DNA of 64,000 bases, from positions 1-64,000 of the forward strand of contig CAYGTR010000015.1 of the NCBI GenBank assembly GCA_964352855.1. Reading direction: 5' to 3'. Positions 35,211 to 44,068 of this stretch are shown piece after piece. The DNA is from Litorimonas sp964352855. GTDB lineage: Bacteria > Pseudomonadota > Alphaproteobacteria > Caulobacterales > Maricaulaceae. Both the position numbers and the translations under genes were made by a program. Position 1 is the stretch's first letter. Each line of letters opens with the position of its first letter. A model generated the notes under the pieces. That model saw only the letters and a list, made by a program, of their open reading frames with translations. It was not told where the DNA came from and did not search any database.

Positions 35211-36980
35211 ATGACCGACACCGCAACAGATAGGCAGCGTCTTTCGCGCCTCTGGCGGGATTATATCTGGCCGCAAAAGGGGAAACTCTTTGCGGCTATT
35301 TTCTTTATGGCGCTTTTGGCCATCGCGACGGCGGCTTATACTTGGGTGATCAGCCTGATTATCGACCAAGCCGGAAAAATGGATGAAAGTGCAGATGCGC
35401 TCTCTGCTGCCAAAAAATATGCCGTGATCATCCTGCCTTTTTTGATATTGGTACCCTTTGTTTCAGGCGTCGCAAATTACATTCAGCGCATTCTCACCAA
35501 TGCGATTGCGCTTAATGCAGTTGGCAAGATGCAGACAGAAATGTTCGCCAGAACGCATGGTGCAGATTACGCCGCCCTCTCCCGTGAACCTACCGGCAAT
35601 CTCATTTCCAAATTCACGAATGACGTCACAGTCGTCTCAAATGCGATGATCCGCGTTTTAGGCAATATTATCAAAGATGTTCTGACGGTTATGTTTACAA
35701 TCGCTGCCATGCTTTGGCAGAATTGGCAGCTCTCATTGGTTATGACAGTTTTTCTTCTCGCATTCTGGCCTATCATTACGATTTCCAAAAGAATGCGCGG
35801 CAATGCGCGAGATGTTCAGGCGCATATCGGGCTCATTACATCCGATTTGAAGGAAAGTTTTACTGGCGCACGTATGATCAAAGCCTATGGCTTGGAAGCC
35901 TCTGAAACTGAAAGGTTAGGTAAAAGATTTGATGAACGCATCCGATTATTCCTGAGACTGATAACACAACAAGCCCGTGTTGATCCTATCTTAGAGGTGT
36001 TGGGCGGTCTCGCCATAGCAGGGGTGGTTGTATTCGGCATGTATCAAGTCAGCGCCGACCTTGCATCTGCCGGTTCCATCGGTGCAGTGCTGGCCGGCAT
36101 TGCCATTCTCTCGCCCAGGCTTCGCGCATTGGGAACCTTGAACAATGTCTTGCAAGAAGGCTTGTCCGCGGTCTCGCGTATATTCGAGGTTATTGATACA
36201 CGCCCAACCATCATTGATGCCAATGACGCAAAAGTCTTATCACATGCCGCAGGGTCTATCACATTCAATGCTGTCAGCTTTACATATGAAGACGGGACAC
36301 AAGCCCTCAACAGCGTGTCTCTGACAGCTAAACTCGGTGAGACAATCGCTTTGGTCGGGGCGTCCGGGGGCGGTAAATCAACGATCATCAACCTTATCCC
36401 AAGACTTTATGACGCCGGAGACGGGGCGATCGAAATTGACGGTCTCAACATCAAAGAGATTACACTGGCATCGCTTCGCAAAAACATGGCGCTCGTCAGC
36501 CAGAATGTGACGCTTTTTGATGATACAGTCGCTGCAAATATCGGACTCGGGGATTTAACCGCCAATAAAGAACAGATTATCCAAGCCGCCATAAATGCGG
36601 ATGCCCATAATTTTATTACGGCGCTGCCCCGCGGCTACGACACGCGTTTGGGCGAAGACGGGCTTACCCTATCGGGTGGTCAGAGACAGCGCCTTTCCAT
36701 TGCCCGTGCAATTTTGCGCAACGCCCCAATCCTCCTCTTGGACGAAGCCACATCTGCGTTGGATGCCGAGTCTGAAGCGAAGGTTCAATCCGCCTTGGAA
36801 CGCCTTGCGAAAGGGCGCACAACAATCGTCATCGCCCATCGTCTCTCAACGGTGCAAAACGCCGACCGCATTTATGTTCTGGATCAAGGCAGAATTGTTG
36901 AAAGTGGAACGCATAGCAATTTGTCCAAGAAAAAAGGCGGAGCCTATGCCCGCCTTTTAGATTTACAATTAAGAGCTTAA
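35211..36980 (+). CDS. msbA: MsbA-like ABC exporter (permease-ATPase fusion)
   Basis: A 589-residue half-transporter. Residues 1-330 hold six helices of the type IV exporter fold (first at about 23-42). The ATPase has Walker A GASGGGKST with K389, a Q-loop, signature LSGGQRQRLSIARA, Walker B LLLDEATSALD and the H-loop IAHRLSTV. It is most likely the lipid A flippase MsbA because pmbA-IMPase-DUF4170-msbA is a common alphaproteobacterial neighbourhood before waaA and lpxK. Here waaA and lpxK do not follow; other half-size exporters of lipids or drugs remain possible. Confidence 0.88.
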   Translation: MTDTATDRQRLSRLWRDYIWPQKGKLFAAIFFMALLAIATAAYTWVISLIIDQAGKMDESADALSAAKKYAVIILPFLILVPFVSGVANYIQRILTNAIALNAVGKMQTEMFARTHGADYAALSREPTGNLISKFTNDVTVVSNAMIRVLGNIIKDVLTVMFTIAAMLWQNWQLSLVMTVFLLAFWPIITISKRMRGNARDVQAHIGLITSDLKESFTGARMIKAYGLEASETERLGKRFDERIRLFLRLITQQARVDPILEVLGGLAIAGVVVFGMYQVSADLASAGSIGAVLAGIAILSPRLRALGTLNNVLQEGLSAVSRIFEVIDTRPTIIDANDAKVLSHAAGSITFNAVSFTYEDGTQALNSVSLTAKLGETIALVGASGGGKSTIINLIPRLYDAGDGAIEIDGLNIKEITLASLRKNMALVSQNVTLFDDTVAANIGLGDLTANKEQIIQAAINADAHNFITALPRGYDTRLGEDGLTLSGGQRQRLSIARAILRNAPILLLDEATSALDAESEAKVQSALERLAKGRTTIVIAHRLSTVQNADRIYVLDQGRIVESGTHSNLSKKKGGAYARLLDLQLRA

Positions 36981-36989
36981 GCTCCCAAC

Positions 36990-37913
36990 TTATTTCTTTT
37001 TAAACTTAAGCGTCATGCGGTTGGTTTCACCGATGGCTTCCATCTCTGCCTTCAGTTCAGAATTATCGCGAGAGGTTCCAAGCGTTGGCGGTAGACGCCA
37101 AACCGCATCCTCCACTGTCGGGTTATCCAGCGGGTTTTCATTAATGTCGCTTTCGCTTACCAATTCAAAACCGGCCGCTTCAAACGCTGCAATCAGATTT
37201 GTCTTTTTGAGATAGCCATTATCGCCTTCTGCCCATGTTTCATCAGCATCTTCCGGACCCTCATGTTGAACAACACCGACAATACCACCCTCTTTCAGAA
37301 GGGCGTGTGCATCCGCCAAAGCTTTGGTCAAATATTGGCCTTCATCCTCAAAACGGGACAGGTTGTGCAAAGCACGAATGAACAACACAGCATCCGCTGT
37401 TCCGTCAAGTGAGGCATCGCGATCACCGAAAGCAAAGGCAGAAACAATTGGGGCATCTCCCTCGCTGCGCCATTCATTCGCACTTTCTGTCCAAGTGGCC
37501 GGCCATGATTTTTTATTCTCAATAAATTCAGGAGTCGCGAACCCGCCGAATTCAGGCCACATAGCGAGCGAATAATCAACGCCAATGACCGCGCCCTCTA
37601 CGCCGAGATAAGGCATAAGGATTTTTGTATACCAGCCGCCACCGGGCAGCACATCTACGACGGTCATACCAGGTTCAATACCAAAGAACATCAATGTGTC
37701 TTTTGGATGACGCGCATCATAACGCGCTTTCGCGGTATCATCTTGCGCCGCTAAAACAGCGTCCAGCTTGGCTTCATTTGCCGCCATTTGCAAAGCCATG
37801 GCTTCAGCTTGTGCCGCATCAACATTATCTTTGACGGCTGTCGTGTCCGCATTTCCACAAGCGGAAAGCGCGATCATGGCCAATCCGGCCAAAAGGGTCG
37901 TTTTGAGTGACAT
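36990..37913 (-). CDS. exported lipoprotein with methyltransferase-like fold
   Basis: A 307-residue protein with a type II signal peptide (MSLKTTLLAGLAMIALSAC), lipobox LSAC, Cys19. The rest resembles a SAM-dependent methyltransferase: VVDVLPGGGWYTKILMPYLG, in place of the usual DxGxGxG loop (here the pattern is D-V-L-P-G-G-G-W-Y), and AVLFIRALHNLSR further on, followed by HALLKEGGIVGVVQHEG. SAM is not known to be available in the periplasm, so the exported location is odd; a changed or structural role is possible. It stands apart, 9 bases after the msbA stop (convergent). Families of this type are common in Sphingomonadales and relatives. Confidence 0.88.
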   Translation of the reverse strand: MSLKTTLLAGLAMIALSACGNADTTAVKDNVDAAQAEAMALQMAANEAKLDAVLAAQDDTAKARYDARHPKDTLMFFGIEPGMTVVDVLPGGGWYTKILMPYLGVEGAVIGVDYSLAMWPEFGGFATPEFIENKKSWPATWTESANEWRSEGDAPIVSAFAFGDRDASLDGTADAVLFIRALHNLSRFEDEGQYLTKALADAHALLKEGGIVGVVQHEGPEDADETWAEGDNGYLKKTNLIAAFEAAGFELVSESDINENPLDNPTVEDAVWRLPPTLGTSRDNSELKAEMEAIGETNRMTLKFKKK

Positions 37914-37943
37914 TAGGTGTACTCCTCTCTGTTTTTGTTTGAT

Positions 37944-38924
37944 TTATGCCTCTTCGGGCCAGCTATCTTTTCCGGGTTGGTGAAACTCACCATATTTCCG
38001 ATATTTCACAAGATAGCTCGGCACAATGGCCTCAATGGTTTCGGGGACTATTCCCAAATCTGCGAAACTTTTTACATCATCCGCAACAACATTGTCTTTT
38101 TTGAGATTTGTTACCTGATCCCGCGTGAGGAAAGGCGCCACAAAAGGCAAAGCCCCCGACATCTCGCCAAAGAACCCCATCATATTCGCCCCGAACCACG
38201 GCACGGGCACAAGCAAACGTTTCTTCCCAATCACCTCGAGCATAAATTGCAAAAGTTCTTTAAAGGAATAGACGCGCGGGCCGCCCAATTCATAGGTTTC
38301 TGCACTCGCCCCCGCCACAATACGCTTCGCAATCGCATCGGCCACATCACAAACATAAACCGGTTGGAATTTCGTTTGTCCCCCACCGATCAAAGGTAGG
38401 GCAGGTGCCAATTGTGCCATGGCCGCAAAACGATTGAAAAACGCGTCCTCTGTTCCAAAAATGATAGAGGGTCTTATTATATCGGCGGTCGGCACGTGCT
38501 GACGCACAAGGGTTTCACCTTCGCCTTTTGTTCGCGCGTAATCGCTTTTGCTCTCAGTATCGGCTCCAATCGCAGAGACATGCACGAAATTTATGATGCC
38601 AGCTGATGCGACAGCTTTGGCAACAGTTTCTGCACCCTTTACATGCAAGGCTTCAAACTTTTGCTGACCTTCTTCGTAAAGCACGGCCACAAGATTGATA
38701 ACAGCGTCTGCGCCTTCGACTGCGCGGGCCACAGACTCTTCAAACCGAAGGTTCGCCTGCATGAGTTGAACTTGCCCCACACCGCCAATCACTTTGAGAT
38801 CCATGCCTGTATGCGGACGGCGCATCGGGACGCGAACGCGATAGCCCTGCGCCACAAGACTACGAACAACATGTTTGCCGAGGAAACCGGAGCCGCCGAA
38901 AACAGTCACTAAACCCTTATTCAT
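37944..38924 (-). CDS. complex I NDUFA9-like NAD(P)H-binding protein
   Basis: A 326-residue extended SDR-fold protein. The N-terminal nucleotide-binding loop is VFGGSGFLGKHVV (GxxGxxG). It follows the NDUFA9 pattern with INLVAVLYEEGQQKFEALHVKGAETVA and DIIRPSIIFGTEDAFFNRFA. The ATG at 38924 has SD AGGTG; a longer start eight codons upstream lacks one. In alphaproteobacteria this protein is thought to be related to the complex I accessory subunit or a ubiquinone-related reductase; the exact role here is not known. It follows the LMW phosphatase gene in the same direction by 60 bases. Confidence 0.92.
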   Translation of the reverse strand: MNKGLVTVFGGSGFLGKHVVRSLVAQGYRVRVPMRRPHTGMDLKVIGGVGQVQLMQANLRFEESVARAVEGADAVINLVAVLYEEGQQKFEALHVKGAETVAKAVASAGIINFVHVSAIGADTESKSDYARTKGEGETLVRQHVPTADIIRPSIIFGTEDAFFNRFAAMAQLAPALPLIGGGQTKFQPVYVCDVADAIAKRIVAGASAETYELGGPRVYSFKELLQFMLEVIGKKRLLVPVPWFGANMMGFFGEMSGALPFVAPFLTRDQVTNLKKDNVVADDVKSFADLGIVPETIEAIVPSYLVKYRKYGEFHQPGKDSWPEEA

Positions 38925-38984
38925 TTTACACCTAAATGTGACGATCAAATTTGGCGGATGATTAGTCCGAACCTGCGCAAATGT

Positions 38985-39449
38985 CTATGTGTTTGAGCGG
39001 ATAGTTGCAATCAACTCTTCGCTAGCGGCTTCGATCAAATCAAGCACATGATCAAACCCGTCCGGCCCGCCATAATAAGGATCAGGCACTTCATCTTCAG
39101 CAAAAGCCGTTGCAAAGTCCAGAAACAGGCGCGGCTCTGCAGTTGCCCCTTCCGGTTTAAACCGCGCCAGATTGTGCAAATTGCTCTTATCCATCGCCAG
39201 AATATAATCGAATCGCGTAAAATCCTCAGATCGCACACGGCGCGCGGTTTGCCCCGCAAAACTATAACCGCGTATCTGTCCAGCCGCGATAGAGCGGCGG
39301 TCCGGCCCCTCTCCCGCATGCGCGCCGGATGTGCCCGCGCTGTCAATATGGACATCAAGTCCGGCCTCAGTGGCTTTTTTGCGAAACACAGCCTCCGCCG
39401 TGGGGGAGCGACAAATATTACCGAGACAAACGAAGAGAACTGATGCCAT
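38985..39449 (-). CDS. low molecular weight protein-tyrosine phosphatase
   Basis: A 154-residue phosphatase. The P-loop VCLGNICRSPTAEAVF has C8, R14 and S15 (CX5RS). The general-acid aspartate lies in EVPDPYYGG. These enzymes remove phosphate from tyrosine, often in control of exopolysaccharide or signalling. SD AGGAG seven bases before the ATG at 39449. Its start codon faces that of the sirtuin gene with only nine bases between, so the two promoters must lie within each other's genes or share a short region. Confidence 0.95.
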   Translation of the reverse strand: MASVLFVCLGNICRSPTAEAVFRKKATEAGLDVHIDSAGTSGAHAGEGPDRRSIAAGQIRGYSFAGQTARRVRSEDFTRFDYILAMDKSNLHNLARFKPEGATAEPRLFLDFATAFAEDEVPDPYYGGPDGFDHVLDLIEAASEELIATIRSNT

Positions 39450-39458
39450 GATGCTCCT

Positions 39459-40172
39459 ATGCCAAAACCAAATCAGATTGTCATCCTTACAGGCGCAGGC
39501 ATTAGTGCCGAAAGTGGGATTGAGACCTTTCGCTCCGAAGGCGGCTTATGGGAACAATACCCGATTGAGCAGGTCGCCACACCGGAAGGCTTCGCCCAAG
39601 ACTCCGCGCTTGTGCATCATTTTTATAATATGCGACGGGCGGCACTTAAAACCGTCGCGCCAAATCCGGCGCATATCGCTCTGGCTAAGCTACAAACCCA
39701 CCTGCGACAGACCGGTGGTGACGTGTCGATTATCACGCAAAATGTCGATGACCTGCATGAGCAAGGCGGGGCCAAAGACGTCATTCATATGCACGGTATT
39801 TTGACCTCCTTGCTCTGCCAATTTTGTGAGGCCCGTTGGGAATGGACCGAAAAGGCCCACCACGAGATGAGTTGTCCAACCTGTTTTGTGAAGACCGGAC
39901 CACGCCCTGATATCGTCTGGTTCGGCGAGATGCCTTATTATTTAGACGTGATAGAGACTGCGATGAAACGGGCCGATCTCTTTGTCTCCATCGGCACAAG
40001 CGGTGCCGTCTACCCAGCCGCAGGCTTGGTCAGTGAAGCCAAGAGGCGCGGCACACCCACGTTGGAATTAAACCTCGAACCCAGCCAAGGCTCCTTCCTC
40101 TTTGACGAGAGCCGCATGGGTAAAGCCGGCACGATTGTACCGGAATGGGTGGAGGAGGTTTTGAACTGTTAG
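39459..40172 (+). CDS. cobB: NAD-dependent protein deacylase (sirtuin)
   Basis: CobB-type sirtuin, 237 residues. Seen motifs are LTGAGISAESGIETFRSEGGLW (cofactor loop; shown by its first part TGAGISAESGI), TQNVDDLHEQGG, catalytic H112 in HMHG and four zinc cysteines, C120, C123, C139 and C142. Y56 and R59 (FYNMRR) match the YxxR pair that binds acyl carboxylates, so it likely removes succinyl as well as acetyl groups. No SD is seen; the start region is very short. Divergent from the phosphatase gene. Confidence 0.95.
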   Translation: MPKPNQIVILTGAGISAESGIETFRSEGGLWEQYPIEQVATPEGFAQDSALVHHFYNMRRAALKTVAPNPAHIALAKLQTHLRQTGGDVSIITQNVDDLHEQGGAKDVIHMHGILTSLLCQFCEARWEWTEKAHHEMSCPTCFVKTGPRPDIVWFGEMPYYLDVIETAMKRADLFVSIGTSGAVYPAAGLVSEAKRRGTPTLELNLEPSQGSFLFDESRMGKAGTIVPEWVEEVLNC

Positions 40173-40273
40173 TGTTTTAGCGATGTTCTAAAAACATTAG
40201 ACACTAAATATAGAATATTATTAATTAGAGGGTAAGTGAGAAAGAATAATAAGTTTAATAGGGAAGAAAATAG

Positions 40274-40647
40274 ATGCTCCCTTTTGAAATCAAAGTTAAT
40301 AACAATTGCATTGGAAAGTGTGGTTTTGAAGACTGGTCCCTTTTGGATGCAAGTTTATTAGCATTAAAGCAGCCAAATAAATCGGAAAATGATAATATTT
40401 ATCTGAGAGTTGGTGGTCTCTCAGTCGTAAACACTGAAGACGTTTCGCACTATGTTAGATTTTTAAACAAGATTTAGAAATTGGAGGTGTTGTAACTTTC
40501 GAGATTGTTGAGTCTGATGAGGTAATCAAGCCAATTAAGAGATACAGATCCGATTCTACAGTGCAGGAAAACCCCTTCACAGAGGAGGAAATCCTTGAGA
40601 TGGAACGAGAAGATTACAAGCATTTTAAGGCAAAGCTTGAAAAATAA
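40274..40647 (+). pseudogene. gene split by a -1 frame shift at a slippery heptamer, unknown family
   Basis: The ATG at 40274 (SD GGGAAG) opens a 67-codon frame ending at TAG 40475-40477. In the -1 frame an open stretch with no start codon runs from 40459 to TAA at 40645-40647 and reads QDLEIGGVVTFEIVESDEV, then IKPIKRYRSDS and TVQENPFTEEEILEME. Joined by a -1 shift the product is 124 residues with a sensible fold-like pattern. The two frames meet at T TTA AAC (40462-40468), a canonical -1 slippery site in the correct phase. Either a programmed shift, a one-base deletion or a sequence error explains it. AT-rich compared with its neighbours, perhaps transferred. I do not recognise the family. 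Confidence 0.6.
40462..40468 (+). other. -1 slippery heptamer T TTA AAC
   Basis: TTTAAAC occurs in the phase X XXY YYZ relative to the 40274 frame, so P- and A-site tRNAs can slip back one base to TTT and AAA. It lies nine bases before the zero-frame stop. An SD-like GGAGGTG is 15-21 bases downstream, not upstream as in dnaX, and no clear stimulatory hairpin is seen. Confidence 0.55.
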
Positions 40648-40666
40648 AATATATGTTTAATTGCCT

Positions 40667-40909
40667 CTAACCTGCATCCGCAATCATTTTTGCTATTTCG
40701 TCTTTGAGGTGCATGCGTTGTTTTCTGAGGTCGATGGCGCGGGAGTCGGAAGCCCCTTCGACGCCGATTTCAATCCGGTGCACTTCACGGTTAACGGTAT
40801 GATATTCGTCGGCGAGTTTCGCAAAATGCGCATTTGACATTTTCAGATCATGAAGGATTTGTTTGTCATTCGGAAATTCTTCCGCAAGTTCATGTGGGAC
40901 ATGAGACAT
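40667..40909 (-). CDS. DUF465/YdcH family protein
   Basis: A small all-helical protein. The start is at the ATG at 40909 (MSHVPHELAEEFPND), giving 80 residues; SD GGAGA is upstream, and a second ATG one codon earlier is possible. The pattern LADEYHTVNREVHRIEIG and RKQRMHLKDEIAKMI, with a conserved RKxRLxLKDEI-type end, is the YdcH hallmark. Function unknown in all species. Two more members (57039-57212 and 57350-57592) lie in this window. It is convergent with the broken gene at 40274. Confidence 0.88.
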   Translation of the reverse strand: MSHVPHELAEEFPNDKQILHDLKMSNAHFAKLADEYHTVNREVHRIEIGVEGASDSRAIDLRKQRMHLKDEIAKMIADAG

Positions 40910-41052
40910 CATTATTCTCCGTTTTATTATGATAATAAAGCTACGCCATCCAACGACAAACTTCTTGACCACCGTCAATTTTTCGCGCGTTAACAGACAT
41001 CTCGACAACGGACGGATCACCCTCTATCGGTTAAGTGATGAGGAGAGAGTTT

Positions 41053-43494
41053 ATGCGCATTATTTCGACCTTGATTATGGCCATCGGATTTGGGCATTTC
41101 TTAGCCGCCTGTTCTGCGCAAGCCCCGACAAAATCTGACCCTCTTGCGGGACTTGATCATCGCCCCGGCTTTATTGATCTCTATGTCGATACGACCCAGA
41201 ATAAAGTCTTGGCGAAATTACCGACGGCTGATGAACACGGCCTCTCCTTACGCCTTATCCATACGGCGCGCCTGACGGCGGGATTAGGCTCAAATCCCGT
41301 GGGCCTCGACCGTGGATGGGGGGATGGCGGTAAGATTGTCGCCTTTCGCCGTTTGGGCAATAAAGTCATTATCGAGGCTGAAAACCTGACCTATCGCGCC
41401 TCACCCGAAAATCCGCTTGAACAACGCGCCGTGAAAGAGAGCTTTGCCACATCCTTTTTGGCGAGCACCGATATTCTCTCCACTCAAGATGGTCTGGTGA
41501 TTGATTTGACCGAATTTCTGACCAGCGATGTTTTAGGTCTCGTGCAATATCTCAAAGATCGCGACCAAGGCACGTTCAAACGCGCAGAAGACCGGACATT
41601 AATCGACACCAAAAATGTCTTCGCCTTTCCCGATAATGTTGAGATGGATGTGTTCTTTACTTTGACATCGGCAGACCCGGGGCGTGAGGTTGCTACCACG
41701 GCAGCCAATGGAACAGACGCGACGCTGATACAACATCATTCTTTCGTCCGTTTGCCCGAAGACGGCTATACGCCGTTGACATCAGATCCGCGCGCAGGCG
41801 CGATAGAGCGTGTTTATTTCGATTACAGCGCCGATTTGTCCGCGCCAATTGAGACCCGTTTGGCCCGTCGCTACCGCCTACAGAAAAACGAGGCCAGTGA
41901 AACGATTAAACCTATTGTCTTTTATATCGATAGCGGTGCGCCGGAACCTATTCGTTCCGCCTTGGTTGAGGGTGCGGAATGGTGGGCAGAGGCTTTTGTC
42001 GCTGCCGGTTATCCGGATGGGTATCGTGTAGAGATTTTACCGGAGGACGCGCACCCGCTCGATATCCGTTATAATGTGGTGCAATGGGTGCACCGCCAAA
42101 CGCGCGGCTGGTCTTATGGTGGCGGTGTGTCTGATCCGCGTACAGGCGAAATGCTCAAAGGTCACGTCAATCTTGGCTCTTTGCGGGTGCGCCAAGACCG
42201 CATGATTTTCGAAGGTCTAGCCGGAACAGCCAAAACAGATAGCGGCGATGCGGATGACCCTGTTCAACTTGCCTTGGCGCGTATTCGCCAACTCTCGGCT
42301 CATGAGGTCGGCCATGCTCTTGGCTTTGCGCATAATTTCGCTGCCAGCACTTATAATAAAGGCTCAGTAATGGACTATCCCGCACCGGATGTGCGTGTAC
42401 GCAATGGCGACCTGGATTTCAGTCAAGCCTATGGCGTTGGCATGGGCGCGTGGGATATTTTCACCACCCAATGGCTTTATGGCGATTTGACAGACACTGA
42501 GCGTGAAGCCCTCATTCAAGATGCGATTTCACGCGGCTTGGCTTATGTCGCAGACCAAGATGGGCGCGGCCTCGGCACAGCGCATCCGCAGGGTAATATT
42601 TGGGACAATGGGGCCAACCCCGTCGCAACACTCGAAGAAACAATGGCCGTTCGCCGGATTGCCCTTGATCGGTTCGGGCTCGATAATTTGCAACCCGGAC
42701 AGCCGGTTTCAGACCTTAACAAAGTCATTGTGCCGATTTATCTGTATCATCGTTACCAGACAGCAGCAGCGGCCAAACTGATTGGCGGTATGTCCTTTAA
42801 TTATGGCCTGAATGGGGATGGACAAGCCGCCGCCGAAATTGTGCCCCTAGCCCAACAACGCGCGGCTTTGAACGCTGTTTTGAAAACACTCGACCCCAAA
42901 GATTTGGACATTAAGGATGAAACGCTTAATCGCCTGACGCCGTCTTTGGTGAGCTACTCGATTGCGGATAATGATCGCGAATTATTTAGGCGGACAGCCT
43001 ATCCCGCTTTTGATGTCACCGCCGCAGCCGATACGGCTGCAGACTTGACGTTTAATGCACTCTTACACCCGAGCCGCGCCGCCCGCTTGATTGAGTTCAA
43101 ACGCAGGGACAGTGCAAATTTGGGCTTTACGGATGTCCTTGAGGCCACGCGGGACGCCGTGATGCGCCCCGCGGGGCAAGGTCGCGAGGCAGAGATTGCC
43201 AAAGCCATACAAGCCCGCTTTGCGTTTGCCCTAATGGACTTATCCGACAGTGACGCCACACCGAGTGTAAAAGCCCGCGCGGATCGAATGCTCCGATTGG
43301 TTCAATCCGATTTGGAAGGCACAGATTTTGGTCATGGCGACTGGTTGATCACCCGCATATCAGCGCATTTAAATAAACCTGTAATACCCCAACCCGGTGT
43401 GACGGGTGCCAAACAATTACCTCCGGGCAGCCCTATCGGGACATCGCCCATGGAAGACTTCAGCGCGTATGAACTATGTTGGCATTGCAATTAA
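41053..43494 (+). CDS. zinc-dependent metalloprotease lipoprotein (DUF5117/DUF4953 type)
   Basis: A large exported protein of 813 residues. From the ATG at 41053 (SD AGGAGAG) it starts with a signal peptide and lipobox LAAC. The N-terminal half is a family domain (DUF5117-like) with KVLAKLP, AGLGSNPVGLDRGWGDGG and RVYFDYSADLSAPIETRLARR-like parts; the catalytic motif is HEVGHALGFAHNF (residues 417-427, HExxHxxGxxH), with a Met-turn, SVMDYPAP. The closing 250 residues are helical. Such proteins occur in many Bacteroidetes and marine proteobacteria and their substrates are unknown. Likely outer-membrane attached. Confidence 0.92.
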   Translation: MRIISTLIMAIGFGHFLAACSAQAPTKSDPLAGLDHRPGFIDLYVDTTQNKVLAKLPTADEHGLSLRLIHTARLTAGLGSNPVGLDRGWGDGGKIVAFRRLGNKVIIEAENLTYRASPENPLEQRAVKESFATSFLASTDILSTQDGLVIDLTEFLTSDVLGLVQYLKDRDQGTFKRAEDRTLIDTKNVFAFPDNVEMDVFFTLTSADPGREVATTAANGTDATLIQHHSFVRLPEDGYTPLTSDPRAGAIERVYFDYSADLSAPIETRLARRYRLQKNEASETIKPIVFYIDSGAPEPIRSALVEGAEWWAEAFVAAGYPDGYRVEILPEDAHPLDIRYNVVQWVHRQTRGWSYGGGVSDPRTGEMLKGHVNLGSLRVRQDRMIFEGLAGTAKTDSGDADDPVQLALARIRQLSAHEVGHALGFAHNFAASTYNKGSVMDYPAPDVRVRNGDLDFSQAYGVGMGAWDIFTTQWLYGDLTDTEREALIQDAISRGLAYVADQDGRGLGTAHPQGNIWDNGANPVATLEETMAVRRIALDRFGLDNLQPGQPVSDLNKVIVPIYLYHRYQTAAAAKLIGGMSFNYGLNGDGQAAAEIVPLAQQRAALNAVLKTLDPKDLDIKDETLNRLTPSLVSYSIADNDRELFRRTAYPAFDVTAAADTAADLTFNALLHPSRAARLIEFKRRDSANLGFTDVLEATRDAVMRPAGQGREAEIAKAIQARFAFALMDLSDSDATPSVKARADRMLRLVQSDLEGTDFGHGDWLITRISAHLNKPVIPQPGVTGAKQLPPGSPIGTSPMEDFSAYELCWHCN

Positions 43495-43526
43495 ATCGGC
43501 GCAACGTTGTCACATAGGTTTATGAA

Positions 43527-43973
43527 GTGAAGCACATTTTTATAGATGCAGATGCCTGCCCTGTCCGGGAGGAAACTTATAAAGTCGCGCGACGCCATAC
43601 TGTACCCGTGACTGTTGTGAGTAATTCTTTCTTGAGAGTCCCGCGTGAGCCTTTGGTTAGTTTCATTTGCGTCTCGGACGCTTTTGACGCGGCTGATGAT
43701 TATATCGCGGAATGCGCGGAGTCAGGTGTCGTTGTGATTACGTCGGATATTTTATTGGCGGAACGTTGCCTGAAATCTGACGCCATGGTTTTAGCGCCCA
43801 ATGGGAAAGCCTTCACAATGGATACAATCGGCGGGCAACTCGCGACACGGGCAATTATGGCGGACCTACGCGCCGGAGCCGACATGCCCACAATTGGCGG
43901 ACCGCCGCCATTTACCCCACGTGATAGGTCGCGCTTTCTCGAAGCCCTTCACCTTATGCTTGTAAAAAACTGA
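43527..43973 (+). CDS. YaiI/YqxD family protein (DUF188)
   Basis: A 148-residue PIN-like-fold protein. The signature IDADACPVREE opens it, then VVSNSFLRVPRE, DDYIAECAESGVVVITSDILLAERCL and RDRSRFLEALHL; all are typical of DUF188. The GTG at 43527 is the only start in frame ahead of the signature. The acidic cluster suggests a metal-dependent nuclease, but activity is not established for the family. It lies alone between the protease and dapD. Confidence 0.93.
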   Translation: MKHIFIDADACPVREETYKVARRHTVPVTVVSNSFLRVPREPLVSFICVSDAFDAADDYIAECAESGVVVITSDILLAERCLKSDAMVLAPNGKAFTMDTIGGQLATRAIMADLRAGADMPTIGGPPPFTPRDRSRFLEALHLMLVKN

Positions 43974-44068
43974 CTCCTTTTAACGAATTGGCGTGTTTGA
44001 TAAATTGACTTGAGCCCGTCCATCCCTATGGTGCGCGCGATTTTAAACAGCTCAATTTGGATATCATC

